A DNA stretch of 64,000 nt from Phycisphaerales bacterium (GTDB lineage Bacteria > Planctomycetota > Phycisphaerae > Phycisphaerales > UBA1924): contig JABWBB010000001.1 of NCBI GenBank assembly GCA_013360675.1, positions 1 through 64,000 on the forward strand. The letters run 5' to 3'. A program made the translations under genes and the position numbers. Numbering within the stretch: position 1 is the stretch's first letter; the number at the start of each line of letters is the position of its first letter. The notes below the pieces were generated by a model. It was not told where the DNA came from. It saw only the letters and a list, made by a program, of their open reading frames with translations, and ran no database searches. Positions 24,657 to 32,921 of this stretch are shown in pieces.

Positions 24657-25436
24657 ATGCACCAGCCCTTCACCGCATTCTGGCACTGGCTGCTCGCCCG
24701 TCGCTGGCGGGCGGCGACGCTCTACCTGCTGACGCTGGGCATCTTCGCCTATGCCCTCTCTGCGCCTGTCGCCTGGTACATCAACGAGGGGCTCAATGTC
24801 CAGGGGAAGGACACCGGGGTGACGTCGGTCCTGCTGGCGCTGGTCGTGGTGGCGCTGCACGCGGTCTTTCTGCTGCCGATCTATCGCCCCGGGGACGGGC
24901 GGTCGCGCGGGCTGGGGGGCAGCATCGCCGTCGGGTCGCTGCTCATCGGTGTGATGCTCGGGTTGTTGGTACTCGCGATCGGGCAACTGGTCTATTCCTA
25001 TGGCGGGTACGACCCGGGGGTGCGCGGGGCGTGGATCGGCGTCGGGGCGGCGGTGTTCGTGGGATGGATTGCGGGCCTTTTTCTCGTCACGGCGTTTGTG
25101 CGCACGGGGCGGCGCGAGAACGTGCTGGCGCGGCTGTCGGCGCGACTCTTCGTGGGGACCATTCTTGAAGCCGCGGCGATCATCCCGATGGACGCGATGG
25201 TGCGGCGGAAGGAAGACTGTGTCTGCACGACGGGGACGTACATGGCGCTGGTGGGGTGCGCGGTGATCGGGGTGTTTACCCTGGGGCCCGCGGTGATTCT
25301 GCCGTTGTTGGCGCGAAGGCGGCGTCGGTGGTACGCGGGCCAGTGCGAGGTCTGCGGGTATGACATGACGCGCACCCCCAAGGCCGAGCGATGTCCCGAG
25401 TGCGGGTCGGGGTGGCGGGCCCGTGCGCCCGGGTGA
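24657..25436 (+). CDS. Membrane protein with C-terminal zinc ribbon
   Basis: A 259-residue protein with about five transmembrane helices (e.g. LYLLTLGIFAYALSAPVAWYI, LLIGVMLGLLVLAIGQLVYSY, VGCAVIGVFTLGPAVILPLL). It ends in a CxxC-CxxC zinc ribbon CEVCGYDMTRTPKAERCPECG, typical of many uncharacterised Phycisphaerae membrane proteins. No transport or enzymatic motif is visible. The ATG at 24657 follows GGAG with almost no spacing, so the true start may differ. It is divergent from the ABC exporter pair with a short shared promoter region. Confidence 0.72.
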   Translation: MHQPFTAFWHWLLARRWRAATLYLLTLGIFAYALSAPVAWYINEGLNVQGKDTGVTSVLLALVVVALHAVFLLPIYRPGDGRSRGLGGSIAVGSLLIGVMLGLLVLAIGQLVYSYGGYDPGVRGAWIGVGAAVFVGWIAGLFLVTAFVRTGRRENVLARLSARLFVGTILEAAAIIPMDAMVRRKEDCVCTTGTYMALVGCAVIGVFTLGPAVILPLLARRRRRWYAGQCEVCGYDMTRTPKAERCPECGSGWRARAPG

Positions 25437-25473
25437 AGGAAGCCGGCGGTCCTACGCTTGGGGCGATTGGCCG

Positions 25474-25547
25474 GGGCGGGTAGCTCAACCGGCTAGAGCG
25501 CTCGCCTTACACGCGAGAGGTTCGGGGTTCGAATCCCCGCCTGCCCA
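25474..25547 (+). tRNA. tRNA-Val (anticodon TAC)
   Basis: 74-nt cloverleaf: acceptor GGGCGGG/CCTGCCC with one G-U pair, D-arm TAGCTCAACCGGCTAGAGC, anticodon arm CTCGC-CTTACAC-GCGAG (anticodon TAC at 25508-25510), T-arm with GTTCGAATCC. Discriminator A at 25547; CCA not encoded. Confidence 0.96.
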
Positions 25548-25615
25548 TTAGATTTGAAGAGATTGCTTGCCCGCGGGCAAGGCCTTAGTAACGTCGCCCC
25601 AGGGAAGTGGAGTTG

Positions 25616-25710
25616 GTGTAGGGGCAGGCGGGCCGCCTGCCCCACGAGATGGGGTAGGGGCGGATGGAGTCTGCTGGCGAGCCGCCTGTCCTGCGAGAGA
25701 AGCGTTGTCC
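25616..25710. repeat. Palindrome and degenerate tandem copy upstream of waaA
   Basis: GGGGCAGGCGG and CCGCCTGCCCC form a perfect 11-bp stem with a 1-base centre at 25621-25643. About 32 bp further on a decayed copy follows (GTAGGGGCGGATGG...GAGCCGCCTGTCCTGCGAGAG). Both copies begin GTAGGGGC and end with a Cys-codon-like TGCGAG/CACGAG border. It lies between tRNA-Val and waaA. It could be a relict mobile repeat or a processing hairpin. Confidence 0.55.
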
Positions 25711-25730
25711 GCGATGGAACTTCGGGCCCG

Positions 25731-26981
25731 ATGAACCATCTCGATCTCCTCTATATCCCCGCGGCGATCGTGATGGCCCCCCTCTGGGCCCGCAAGAAGA
25801 GGCACGGCTGGCATGAGCGCTTCGGCAAGATCGCGACGCTGCCGCCCCGGCGCGAGGGGACTCGGGCGCGGCTATTGCTTCACGCGGTCTCGGTGGGCGA
25901 GGCGAACGCGCTGCGTCACCTGGTGCCGCTGCTGACGCGAGAGTTCGACGTGGTGGTGAGCGCGTCGACGGACACGGGGCTGGCGCGGGCACGGGCGTTG
26001 TATGAGGGCGCGTGCCACGTGGTGCGGTATCCGGTGGATTTGTCATGGTGCGTGGCGCGGTTCTTGAACGCGGTGCAACCCGACGCCGTGGGGCTGGTTG
26101 AACTGGAGGTGTGGCCCAACTTCGTCCGCGCGTGCCAGGGCCGCGGCGTGCCCGTCGCGGTGATCAACGGGCGGTTGAGCGAGCGGTCGTTCCGCGGCTA
26201 TCGGAGGATCCGCGCGTTCATCGGGCCCACGTTCGGGCGATTGACGATCGCCGGCGTGCAGGACGAGGCGTACGCGGCCAGGTTCGAGGCCATGGGCGTG
26301 GCACGCGAACGCATCCGCGTGACGGGCTCGATGAAGTGGGACGCGGCGACGATCGCCGACGAGGTGCCCGGGGCCGCGGACCTGGCGCGGGTGCTGGGGA
26401 TTGATCGAACCAAGCCGCTGGTGGTGGCGGGGAGCACCGGGCCCGATGACGCGGGGGGTGAGGAGGCCCTGTTGCATGCGGCCTGTCCTCCGGGCGTACA
26501 ACTTTTGTGCGCCCCGCGCAAGCCCGAGCGGTTTGACGAGGCGGCGCGGGCGATGCCCGGCTGCGTGCGCCGGTCTGCGTGTTCACCTGAACGCCCGGCG
26601 GCCTCGGGGGCCGAACGGTTCTTGCTCGATTCGATCGGAGAGTTGAGACAGGCCTACAGCCTGGCGGATGTGGTGGTGGTGGGGCGGTCGTTCGGGGCGT
26701 TGTATGGTTCGGACCCGATCGAGCCCGTCGCGCTGGGCAAGCCGACGGTCATCGGGCCCGCGGTGAAAGATTTTCTGGGGGTGGTCGAGACCCTCGAACG
26801 GGGCAACGGCATCGTGCGCGCCACCCGGGAAACCCTGAGCGGCACGCTGGCGAGGTTGCTGTCGGACGCGGGTAAGAGGAGAGAGATCGCCGCGCGTGGT
26901 CGAGCGTCCATCCGTCAGGAGCAAGGGGCGAGCGAGCGTACGGCAACGTTACTGGGTGAATTGGTCGAGGGTTGCGGCTGA
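25731..26981 (+). CDS. waaA: 3-deoxy-D-manno-octulosonic acid transferase (Kdo transferase)
   Basis: Transfers Kdo from CMP-Kdo to lipid IVA at the inner membrane, a step of LPS core assembly. The 416-residue protein starts with a membrane-anchor segment (LLYIPAAIVMAPLWARKK) and has the family blocks LLLHAVSVGEANALRHLVPLL, the WaaA signature VELEVWPNFVRACQGRGVPVAVINGRLS, GSMKWDA and the GT-B donor region FLLDSIGELRQAYSLADVVVVGRSF. Its presence argues for a lipid A-containing outer membrane. The ATG at 25731 is chosen by family alignment; earlier in-frame codons run into the repeat. Confidence 0.93.
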   Translation: MNHLDLLYIPAAIVMAPLWARKKRHGWHERFGKIATLPPRREGTRARLLLHAVSVGEANALRHLVPLLTREFDVVVSASTDTGLARARALYEGACHVVRYPVDLSWCVARFLNAVQPDAVGLVELEVWPNFVRACQGRGVPVAVINGRLSERSFRGYRRIRAFIGPTFGRLTIAGVQDEAYAARFEAMGVARERIRVTGSMKWDAATIADEVPGAADLARVLGIDRTKPLVVAGSTGPDDAGGEEALLHAACPPGVQLLCAPRKPERFDEAARAMPGCVRRSACSPERPAASGAERFLLDSIGELRQAYSLADVVVVGRSFGALYGSDPIEPVALGKPTVIGPAVKDFLGVVETLERGNGIVRATRETLSGTLARLLSDAGKRREIAARGRASIRQEQGASERTATLLGELVEGCG

Positions 26982-27239
26982 GGGGAATCCCGGGCGGACA
27001 GGTTCGGGATTGGTGTGGGTAACAGGAGGAGTGGAGGGGGGGACTTGAGCGCGGGAAGGATTTCGGGGATGATGTGCAACAGGTTGGTGCGGGGGTCGTA
27101 GGCTAAGAGGGCCTGCGGGGCCCGGAACGACGAGGACGCGGCGCCTTAGTCGGCGTGCGACCGCGAGTTCTGCCCGCGCCAAGCCGCAAGGTTGATGTTC
27201 GTATGGCCGCTGCTGTAAGCAGCGATTTGGAGTTTCGCG

Positions 27240-30200
27240 ATGCCGACTCTTCGTAGCATGCTCGACACCGCCACCAGGATCCTCCGCGCTTCGGGCGGCA
27301 CATTGCCGGTTGAAGCGTTCGAGGCGCTCGAGCCGCGTGCGTTGCTCTCGGCCGAGTTGCCGGCGGGCGCGCAGTGGATGGACTGGGGCAATGAACGGGC
27401 CGCGGTTCGCGAGGGGGCGTGGGTGCTGACGCTCGACGGCGAGCGCAACAGCCAGCAGCGGGTGGAATCCCTGACGCAGCAGATCGCCGGGCGGCTTGGC
27501 ATCACTGCGTCGAACATCACTCGAATTGGCGACGGTCGTTACGCGACATTCACGACGAGCGACGTGGTGTCGTTTGATTCGGCGCAGTGGGCCGTTTCGC
27601 GGGTGAGCGGTGTTCGGTGGATCGAGCCCAGCCGCGAGTATCAGCTGCACCGCCTGCCCAACGACGACCGCTTCTCCGAGCAGTGGCAGCTGCTCAACAA
27701 CGGGCAGATCATCGGCGGGGTGTTCGGGACGGCGGGCGCCGACGTGAGCGCCGAGCAGGCCTGGGACATCACCATCGGCTCGCGCAGCGTGGTGATCGCG
27801 GTGATCGACTCGGGCGTGGATATCACGCACCCGGATCTCCTGCAGAACATCTACGTGAACCCGGGCGAGATCCCCGGCAACGGCATCGACGACGACGGAA
27901 ACGGATACATCGACGACGTCAACGGCTTCGACTTTGGCGAGCAGGACAACAACCCGGCCGACTTGCTGGGACACGGCACGCTGGTGGCGGGCACCATCGG
28001 CGCGGTGGGCAACAACGGCACGGGTGTGGCGGGTGTGGCGTGGAATGTCTCGCTGCTCCCGCTCAAGATCGCCGACGCCACGGGCGGGCTGTCAACCCCC
28101 GCCATCATCGGTGCGCACGATTACGCCACGATGATGCGCAACCGCGGCGTGAACATCGTCGCGAGCAATAACAGCTACGGCGGGTTCGCCAACGCCTTCT
28201 ACGCCAACGCTCCGCAGGGCTTCGTCGCCGAGCGTGACGCCATCGAGCGGTTCATCAACTCGGGCGGTGCGTTCGTGGCGGCGGCGGGAAACAACGCCTT
28301 CGACAACGACAACCCCGGCGGCACGTTCTTCCCCTCGTCGTACAACATCCCGGGCGTGATCTCGGTCGCCGCCTCGGACAACAACGACGGCATGGCGGTG
28401 TTCAGCAACTACGGCGTGCAGACCGTCGACCTCGCCGCCCCGGGCGTGCAGGTCTTCACGACCGCGATGGGCGGCGGGTACCAGGCGGTGAACGGGACGA
28501 GCTTCTCGTCGCCGATGGTCGCGGGCGCCATCGCCCTGCTCAAGACCATCAAGCCCAGCGCGTCGCCCGTGGAGCTGCGCGAGGCGCTGATCAACAGCGT
28601 CGATCGGCTCCCGGCCTTCCAGAACAAGGTGCGTTCGGGCGGGCGCATGAACGTGGCCCGAGCACTCGAGATGATCGGCATCGAGGGGCCCGCGGTCTCC
28701 TTCATCAACCCCGGCCCGGTGACGGGCCAGCTCGATCCCTCCACCAACACGCCCATCAACTCGATCCGCGTGAACTTCACCAAGGACATCGACGCCACGC
28801 TCCTCTCGACCGCTGGCGTGACGCTCCGCGGCAACGGCGTGGACAATGTCTTTGGCAATGGCGACGATAACGTCGTCACCATCGCGTCGATCGCGGCGGT
28901 TTCGGGCAACCCCCGCGCGGTGAACATCGGCCTCAATCTCACCGGCTTTGCCCTGCAGCGGCTGCCCATCGATCAATACCGCCTCACGCTGGTCAACACG
29001 GCCTTCCGCGATACGGCGGGCAACCGTCTCAACGGCAACCAGACCACGGGTTCCGACCACGTCTATGACTTCGAGGTCCGCTCGACCACGGGCGAGAACG
29101 AACCCAACGACACCATCGCCCAGGCCACCCCCGTCGTCTTCGATGCCTCGGGCCAGGCCCGCTTCACCGGTGCCACCGTCGGCAACGGGCTCTTCGGCAA
29201 CCTCGACGTGGATCTCTACCGCGTGAACCTGTCGCGCGGCGGGCAGATCACCGCCGAGACCTTCGCCCAGCGTCTGGCCATCCCCTCATCGCTCGACAGC
29301 GTCCTGCGGCTCTTCGACGCCAGCGGCGCCGAGATTGCCCGCAACGACCAGACCAGCGGCAACGATTCGTTCATCGACTTCTTCGTCCCCACGGGCGGGT
29401 TCTACTACATCGGCGTCTCGGGCTTTGGCAATGCGAACTACAACCCGGCCCTGGGCGGGAGCGGTGCCAGCCAGTCGCTGGGTGTGTATGACCTGCGTGT
29501 CACCATCCAGCTCTCGCGCGACGACGCACGCTCGTACAACTCGACGGCCAACGGGCTGCCCGGCCAACCGTCCCTCCCGGTGCCGATCCCCTTCACCGCG
29601 CCGCCCAACGGCGTGGATACTTCGGGCGTCACCACCTCGTCGATCGTCGTCACCGACACGCGCGAGATCCTCGACGTCAACGTGCGCTTCAACCTGCAGC
29701 ACGATTTCGACGGCGACCTGCGCATCAGCCTGATCTCGCCTCAGGGCACCGAGGTGATCATGGTCGACCGGCGCGGCGGCGCGGGCGACAACTTCGGCGT
29801 GCCGACCTCGCCCTTCACGCAGAACACCATCATCGACGATGAGGCCACGACCCCCATCTCGGCGGGCACCGCCCCCTTCGTCGGCTCGTATCGCCCGGAC
29901 AACGCGCTCAGCGCCTTCGACGGGCAGCGCGCCAACGGCACGTGGACCCTGCGTATCGTCGATACCACGCCGCTCAACTTCGGCAGCCTCAACTACTGGG
30001 TCATTGAGTTCGTTCTGCAGAACGACATCTTCGGGCCCTTTGAGTCCAACGACACGCTCGTGACGGCCAAGGATCTGCAGGAGATCAACGGCTCGGGCAC
30101 GGCGACACGCACGGCGTTCATCGGCGACGGCGGCTTTGGCAACCTCGACCGCGACATCTTCCGCTTTGTCGCCGACTCGGGCACCTCGCTGGTGGCTTCG

Positions 30201-32666
30201 GTCACGTCGGCGGGCGCACTCAACACGGCGCTGCGGCTGTTCAACGCCTCGGGCGGCGAGGTCTTCCTCAGCAACCCTGAATCTTCGAACAACGCGCAGA
30301 TCACGTATGTCTTCGCCACGGGCGGCACGTTCTACCTCGCGATCTCCGAGGCCTCGAACATCGCGTACAACCCCGGCGCCGTCAACGACGGCACGGGCAT
30401 CCCCGCCGTCACGACGGGCAACTACACACTGAATGTGACGCTGGCCCCGGGCGTGAGCGACGCCGCGACAACCCTCAGCGGCAATCCCATCTCCGTGGCC
30501 ATCGGCAGCGACGGGAACCTCGGCACGGGGGCCGGCGGAACCCGCCTGAGCTACAACGGCATCGAGTTCCTGTCGGGCCGCACCGATTTCTTCGGCGCTG
30601 GCTTTGGCGGGTATGCCTTCACGAACGGCACGATCGATCAGCTCCCTGTGTCGCTGACTTCCTCGGGCGATACGTACAACAACCGCCTGTCGGTCAAGGG
30701 CAGTTTCCGCGGGCTGAGCCTCGAGCGGACGCTTTCCTACGGCGTGAATGATTCGTTCGCCGTGATCGACGTCTACCTGCGCAACACCACCACCAGCACC
30801 ATGGCGGGCCTGAGCTGGATGGAAGCCTTCAACCCCGACCCGGGCATGGCGCTGCTCGACAACTCGCGTGCGACGCGCAACGACGTGGACAACACGCGTC
30901 CAATGGCCTCGGCCCGTTACGTCACCAACGTCTTCCCGCAGGGGCTTACCGTAGCGCTCGCGGGCGTGCCCACCGATGCCCGGGCCAAGGCCGGCGTCCT
31001 CTCCACGACCCAGAGCGTGCGCGACCCCGCCCAGCTCCTCGGGCTCATCAACGGCGGCGGGCTTGATCCCGACGGCACGACCTCGGACAGCTTCCTGACC
31101 CTCGCGTATGACCTTGGTGATCTCGACGCGGGCGCCGCGACCAACTTCCGCTACTTCATCTTCTTCGGCACCTCATCGGGAGCGGTCGACACGCTCTATC
31201 AGGCCGTGCAGGACGGCACGGGCGCGGGGCACCTCACGGCGAACTCCGCCGCCCCGTTGGACGAGGCGCTGCAGACGGGCGGGGCTCCGGCCTCGGCGCC
31301 GACGCTGCCCTATCGCCAGTACTACCCCGAAGGGTTCTTCGGCGACAACATCTACACCTTCATCCCCATCGCCAACCCCAACGACCAGGCCACGCGCGTG
31401 GTCGTCATCGCCCGTTACGAAACGGGCGCACGCGATCAGATCGTGGGCGAGCTCACCATCGCGGCCAACAGCCGCAGCGGTCTGACGATTACCACGCCCG
31501 AGCTCTTCCAGGGCGGCGGTGCGCTGGCGGGTCGTCCCAACACGCCCTACGCCCTCGAGGTTCGGGCCGAGCGACCTGTCGCCGCGATGTTCAGCCACTA
31601 CGACCTGGCCCTGCTCGACGGCTATCGCGCCGCACTGGGCGAGTCGTTCACCACCCGCGTCGACACCCGTTGGACCTTCGGCAAGGTCACCAAGGGCAGC
31701 GGCAACACCCAGTTCATCCTCTTCTACAACACCACCAGCCAGACCCAGAAGGTCACCGCCTGGTTCTATCCGACCAGCGGCGGCACACCCATCCGGGCCG
31801 AGTTCACCAGCCCTGGCCTCGAAGGCCTCGAGGGCTTCCGTCGCGGCGGCTTTGCCATCAATGATGTGCAGGGCCTGAGCAACGGCGATTACGGCGTGGT
31901 TGTCGAGTGTGCCGTTCCTATCGTTGCTTCGCTCTCTTCCTACAACCCCACCGCGCGGACCGCCGAGGGCGTCATCGGCAACAGCGGGCTAGGCACCACC
32001 ACCGGTATCATCCCCGAGGGGCAGTTTGGCCTCAATGGCACGAGCGAGAGCATCGGCATCCTGAATGCCAACTCCTCGTCCGCGCAGGTCATCTTCTCGT
32101 TCCTCTTCTCGAACGGGAGCGCGTACCGCCACGCCGAGACGGTCGCCGCGAATTCTTCCAAGACTCTCAACGTGGGGTCGCTCCCCGACTTCCCGCAGGG
32201 GACGGCGTACGGCGTCTTCTTCGAGTCCAACGTCGCCGTCGCGGTCAACGCCCAGGCGCCGATCTTCAACGACGGCGTGTCGACCGCGCAGGGCGACCGG
32301 GCCTACACGCTCTGGGGCTTTGGTGAGGGCTTCCGTCCGGGCGACAACTCGGGCCACCCAGGCGTGCCCGAGTACCTGCGCCTCTACAACCCCAGCCCCA
32401 CCGATACGGTTGTCGAGATCACCATCACCTACGACGGCGTTCCCGGCAGCGACGTCTTCCGTCGCACGCTGCCCGCGCGGCGCGTGACCGAGCTCAACCT
32501 CGACCAGTTCGTGGTGGGCAACCGCCGCCTGAGCAACCAGTGGTACGGCACCTTCATCAAGGCCCCGACGCCGATCGTCGCCTACTTCGCCCACTGGGAT
32601 AAGTCCTTCCCGGGCGCCTTCGGCACGCTGGGCACGCCGCTGGGCAACAACCTGTCGGTCACCTGA
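27240..32666 (+). CDS. Giant secreted subtilisin-like protease with LEPR-XLL motif
   Basis: 1808 residues. An N-terminal FEALEPRALLSAELP is the LEPR-XLL motif of planctomycete exported proteins. A propeptide-like region precedes the S8 peptidase domain, with Asp190 (VIAVIDSGVDITHPD), His245 (GHGTLVAGTIGA), AAGNN and Ser421 (NGTSFSSPMVAGA): the triad is complete. Then come a Big/bacterial Ig-like domain, a PPC domain (~619-755, ENEPNDTIAQA), a P/proprotein convertase domain (~800-927, HDFDGDLRISLISPQGTEV), a second PPC domain (~930-1078), a ~280-residue beta region, and four similar C-terminal modules starting near residues 1369, 1491, 1604 and 1711 (IPIANPNDQATRVVVI, ILFYNTTSQTQKVTAW, GILNANSSSAQVIFSF, LRLYNPSPTDTVVEIT). 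No dockerin or sorting tail is seen. It probably works outside the cell. Confidence 0.93.
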   Translation: MPTLRSMLDTATRILRASGGTLPVEAFEALEPRALLSAELPAGAQWMDWGNERAAVREGAWVLTLDGERNSQQRVESLTQQIAGRLGITASNITRIGDGRYATFTTSDVVSFDSAQWAVSRVSGVRWIEPSREYQLHRLPNDDRFSEQWQLLNNGQIIGGVFGTAGADVSAEQAWDITIGSRSVVIAVIDSGVDITHPDLLQNIYVNPGEIPGNGIDDDGNGYIDDVNGFDFGEQDNNPADLLGHGTLVAGTIGAVGNNGTGVAGVAWNVSLLPLKIADATGGLSTPAIIGAHDYATMMRNRGVNIVASNNSYGGFANAFYANAPQGFVAERDAIERFINSGGAFVAAAGNNAFDNDNPGGTFFPSSYNIPGVISVAASDNNDGMAVFSNYGVQTVDLAAPGVQVFTTAMGGGYQAVNGTSFSSPMVAGAIALLKTIKPSASPVELREALINSVDRLPAFQNKVRSGGRMNVARALEMIGIEGPAVSFINPGPVTGQLDPSTNTPINSIRVNFTKDIDATLLSTAGVTLRGNGVDNVFGNGDDNVVTIASIAAVSGNPRAVNIGLNLTGFALQRLPIDQYRLTLVNTAFRDTAGNRLNGNQTTGSDHVYDFEVRSTTGENEPNDTIAQATPVVFDASGQARFTGATVGNGLFGNLDVDLYRVNLSRGGQITAETFAQRLAIPSSLDSVLRLFDASGAEIARNDQTSGNDSFIDFFVPTGGFYYIGVSGFGNANYNPALGGSGASQSLGVYDLRVTIQLSRDDARSYNSTANGLPGQPSLPVPIPFTAPPNGVDTSGVTTSSIVVTDTREILDVNVRFNLQHDFDGDLRISLISPQGTEVIMVDRRGGAGDNFGVPTSPFTQNTIIDDEATTPISAGTAPFVGSYRPDNALSAFDGQRANGTWTLRIVDTTPLNFGSLNYWVIEFVLQNDIFGPFESNDTLVTAKDLQEINGSGTATRTAFIGDGGFGNLDRDIFRFVADSGTSLVASVTSAGALNTALRLFNASGGEVFLSNPESSNNAQITYVFATGGTFYLAISEASNIAYNPGAVNDGTGIPAVTTGNYTLNVTLAPGVSDAATTLSGNPISVAIGSDGNLGTGAGGTRLSYNGIEFLSGRTDFFGAGFGGYAFTNGTIDQLPVSLTSSGDTYNNRLSVKGSFRGLSLERTLSYGVNDSFAVIDVYLRNTTTSTMAGLSWMEAFNPDPGMALLDNSRATRNDVDNTRPMASARYVTNVFPQGLTVALAGVPTDARAKAGVLSTTQSVRDPAQLLGLINGGGLDPDGTTSDSFLTLAYDLGDLDAGAATNFRYFIFFGTSSGAVDTLYQAVQDGTGAGHLTANSAAPLDEALQTGGAPASAPTLPYRQYYPEGFFGDNIYTFIPIANPNDQATRVVVIARYETGARDQIVGELTIAANSRSGLTITTPELFQGGGALAGRPNTPYALEVRAERPVAAMFSHYDLALLDGYRAALGESFTTRVDTRWTFGKVTKGSGNTQFILFYNTTSQTQKVTAWFYPTSGGTPIRAEFTSPGLEGLEGFRRGGFAINDVQGLSNGDYGVVVECAVPIVASLSSYNPTARTAEGVIGNSGLGTTTGIIPEGQFGLNGTSESIGILNANSSSAQVIFSFLFSNGSAYRHAETVAANSSKTLNVGSLPDFPQGTAYGVFFESNVAVAVNAQAPIFNDGVSTAQGDRAYTLWGFGEGFRPGDNSGHPGVPEYLRLYNPSPTDTVVEITITYDGVPGSDVFRRTLPARRVTELNLDQFVVGNRRLSNQWYGTFIKAPTPIVAYFAHWDKSFPGAFGTLGTPLGNNLSVT

Positions 32667-32694
32667 TCCTGCCTATTCCCGCGTCACACCTAAG

Positions 32695-32725
32695 CCCCGG
32701 GGCACGCCGTGCCTCGGGGTTTTTC
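32695..32725 (+). terminator. Intrinsic terminator after subtilase gene
   Basis: Stem CCCCGGGGCAC (32695-32705) and GTGCCTCGGGG (32709-32719) with one mismatch, followed by TTTTT and CG. Confidence 0.82.
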
Positions 32726-32802
32726 GTTGATCTCATTCGCCCGGGCCAGAGAGGCGACCGGGGGCCTTGTCTATGATCGGGACTGGCGCACAGGCGCCGG
32801 CC

Positions 32803-32875
32803 GAGGGCGTAGCTCAGTTGGTAGAGCAGCGGCCTTTTAAGCCGTAGGTCCAGGGTTCGAGTCCCTGCGCCCTCA
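32803..32875 (+). tRNA. tRNA-Lys (anticodon TTT)
   Basis: 73-nt cloverleaf: acceptor GAGGGCG/CGCCCTC, D-arm TAGCTCAGTTGGTAGAGC, anticodon arm GCGGC-CTTTTAA-GCCGT (anticodon TTT), T-arm with GGTTCGAGTCC, discriminator A at 32875. CCA not encoded. A -10-like TATGAT is at 32772. Confidence 0.96.
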
Positions 32876-32921
32876 TTCAGAGTCGAGGCCCGATGCACGG
32901 GAGTAGTGCTCAAGCGGAGGG

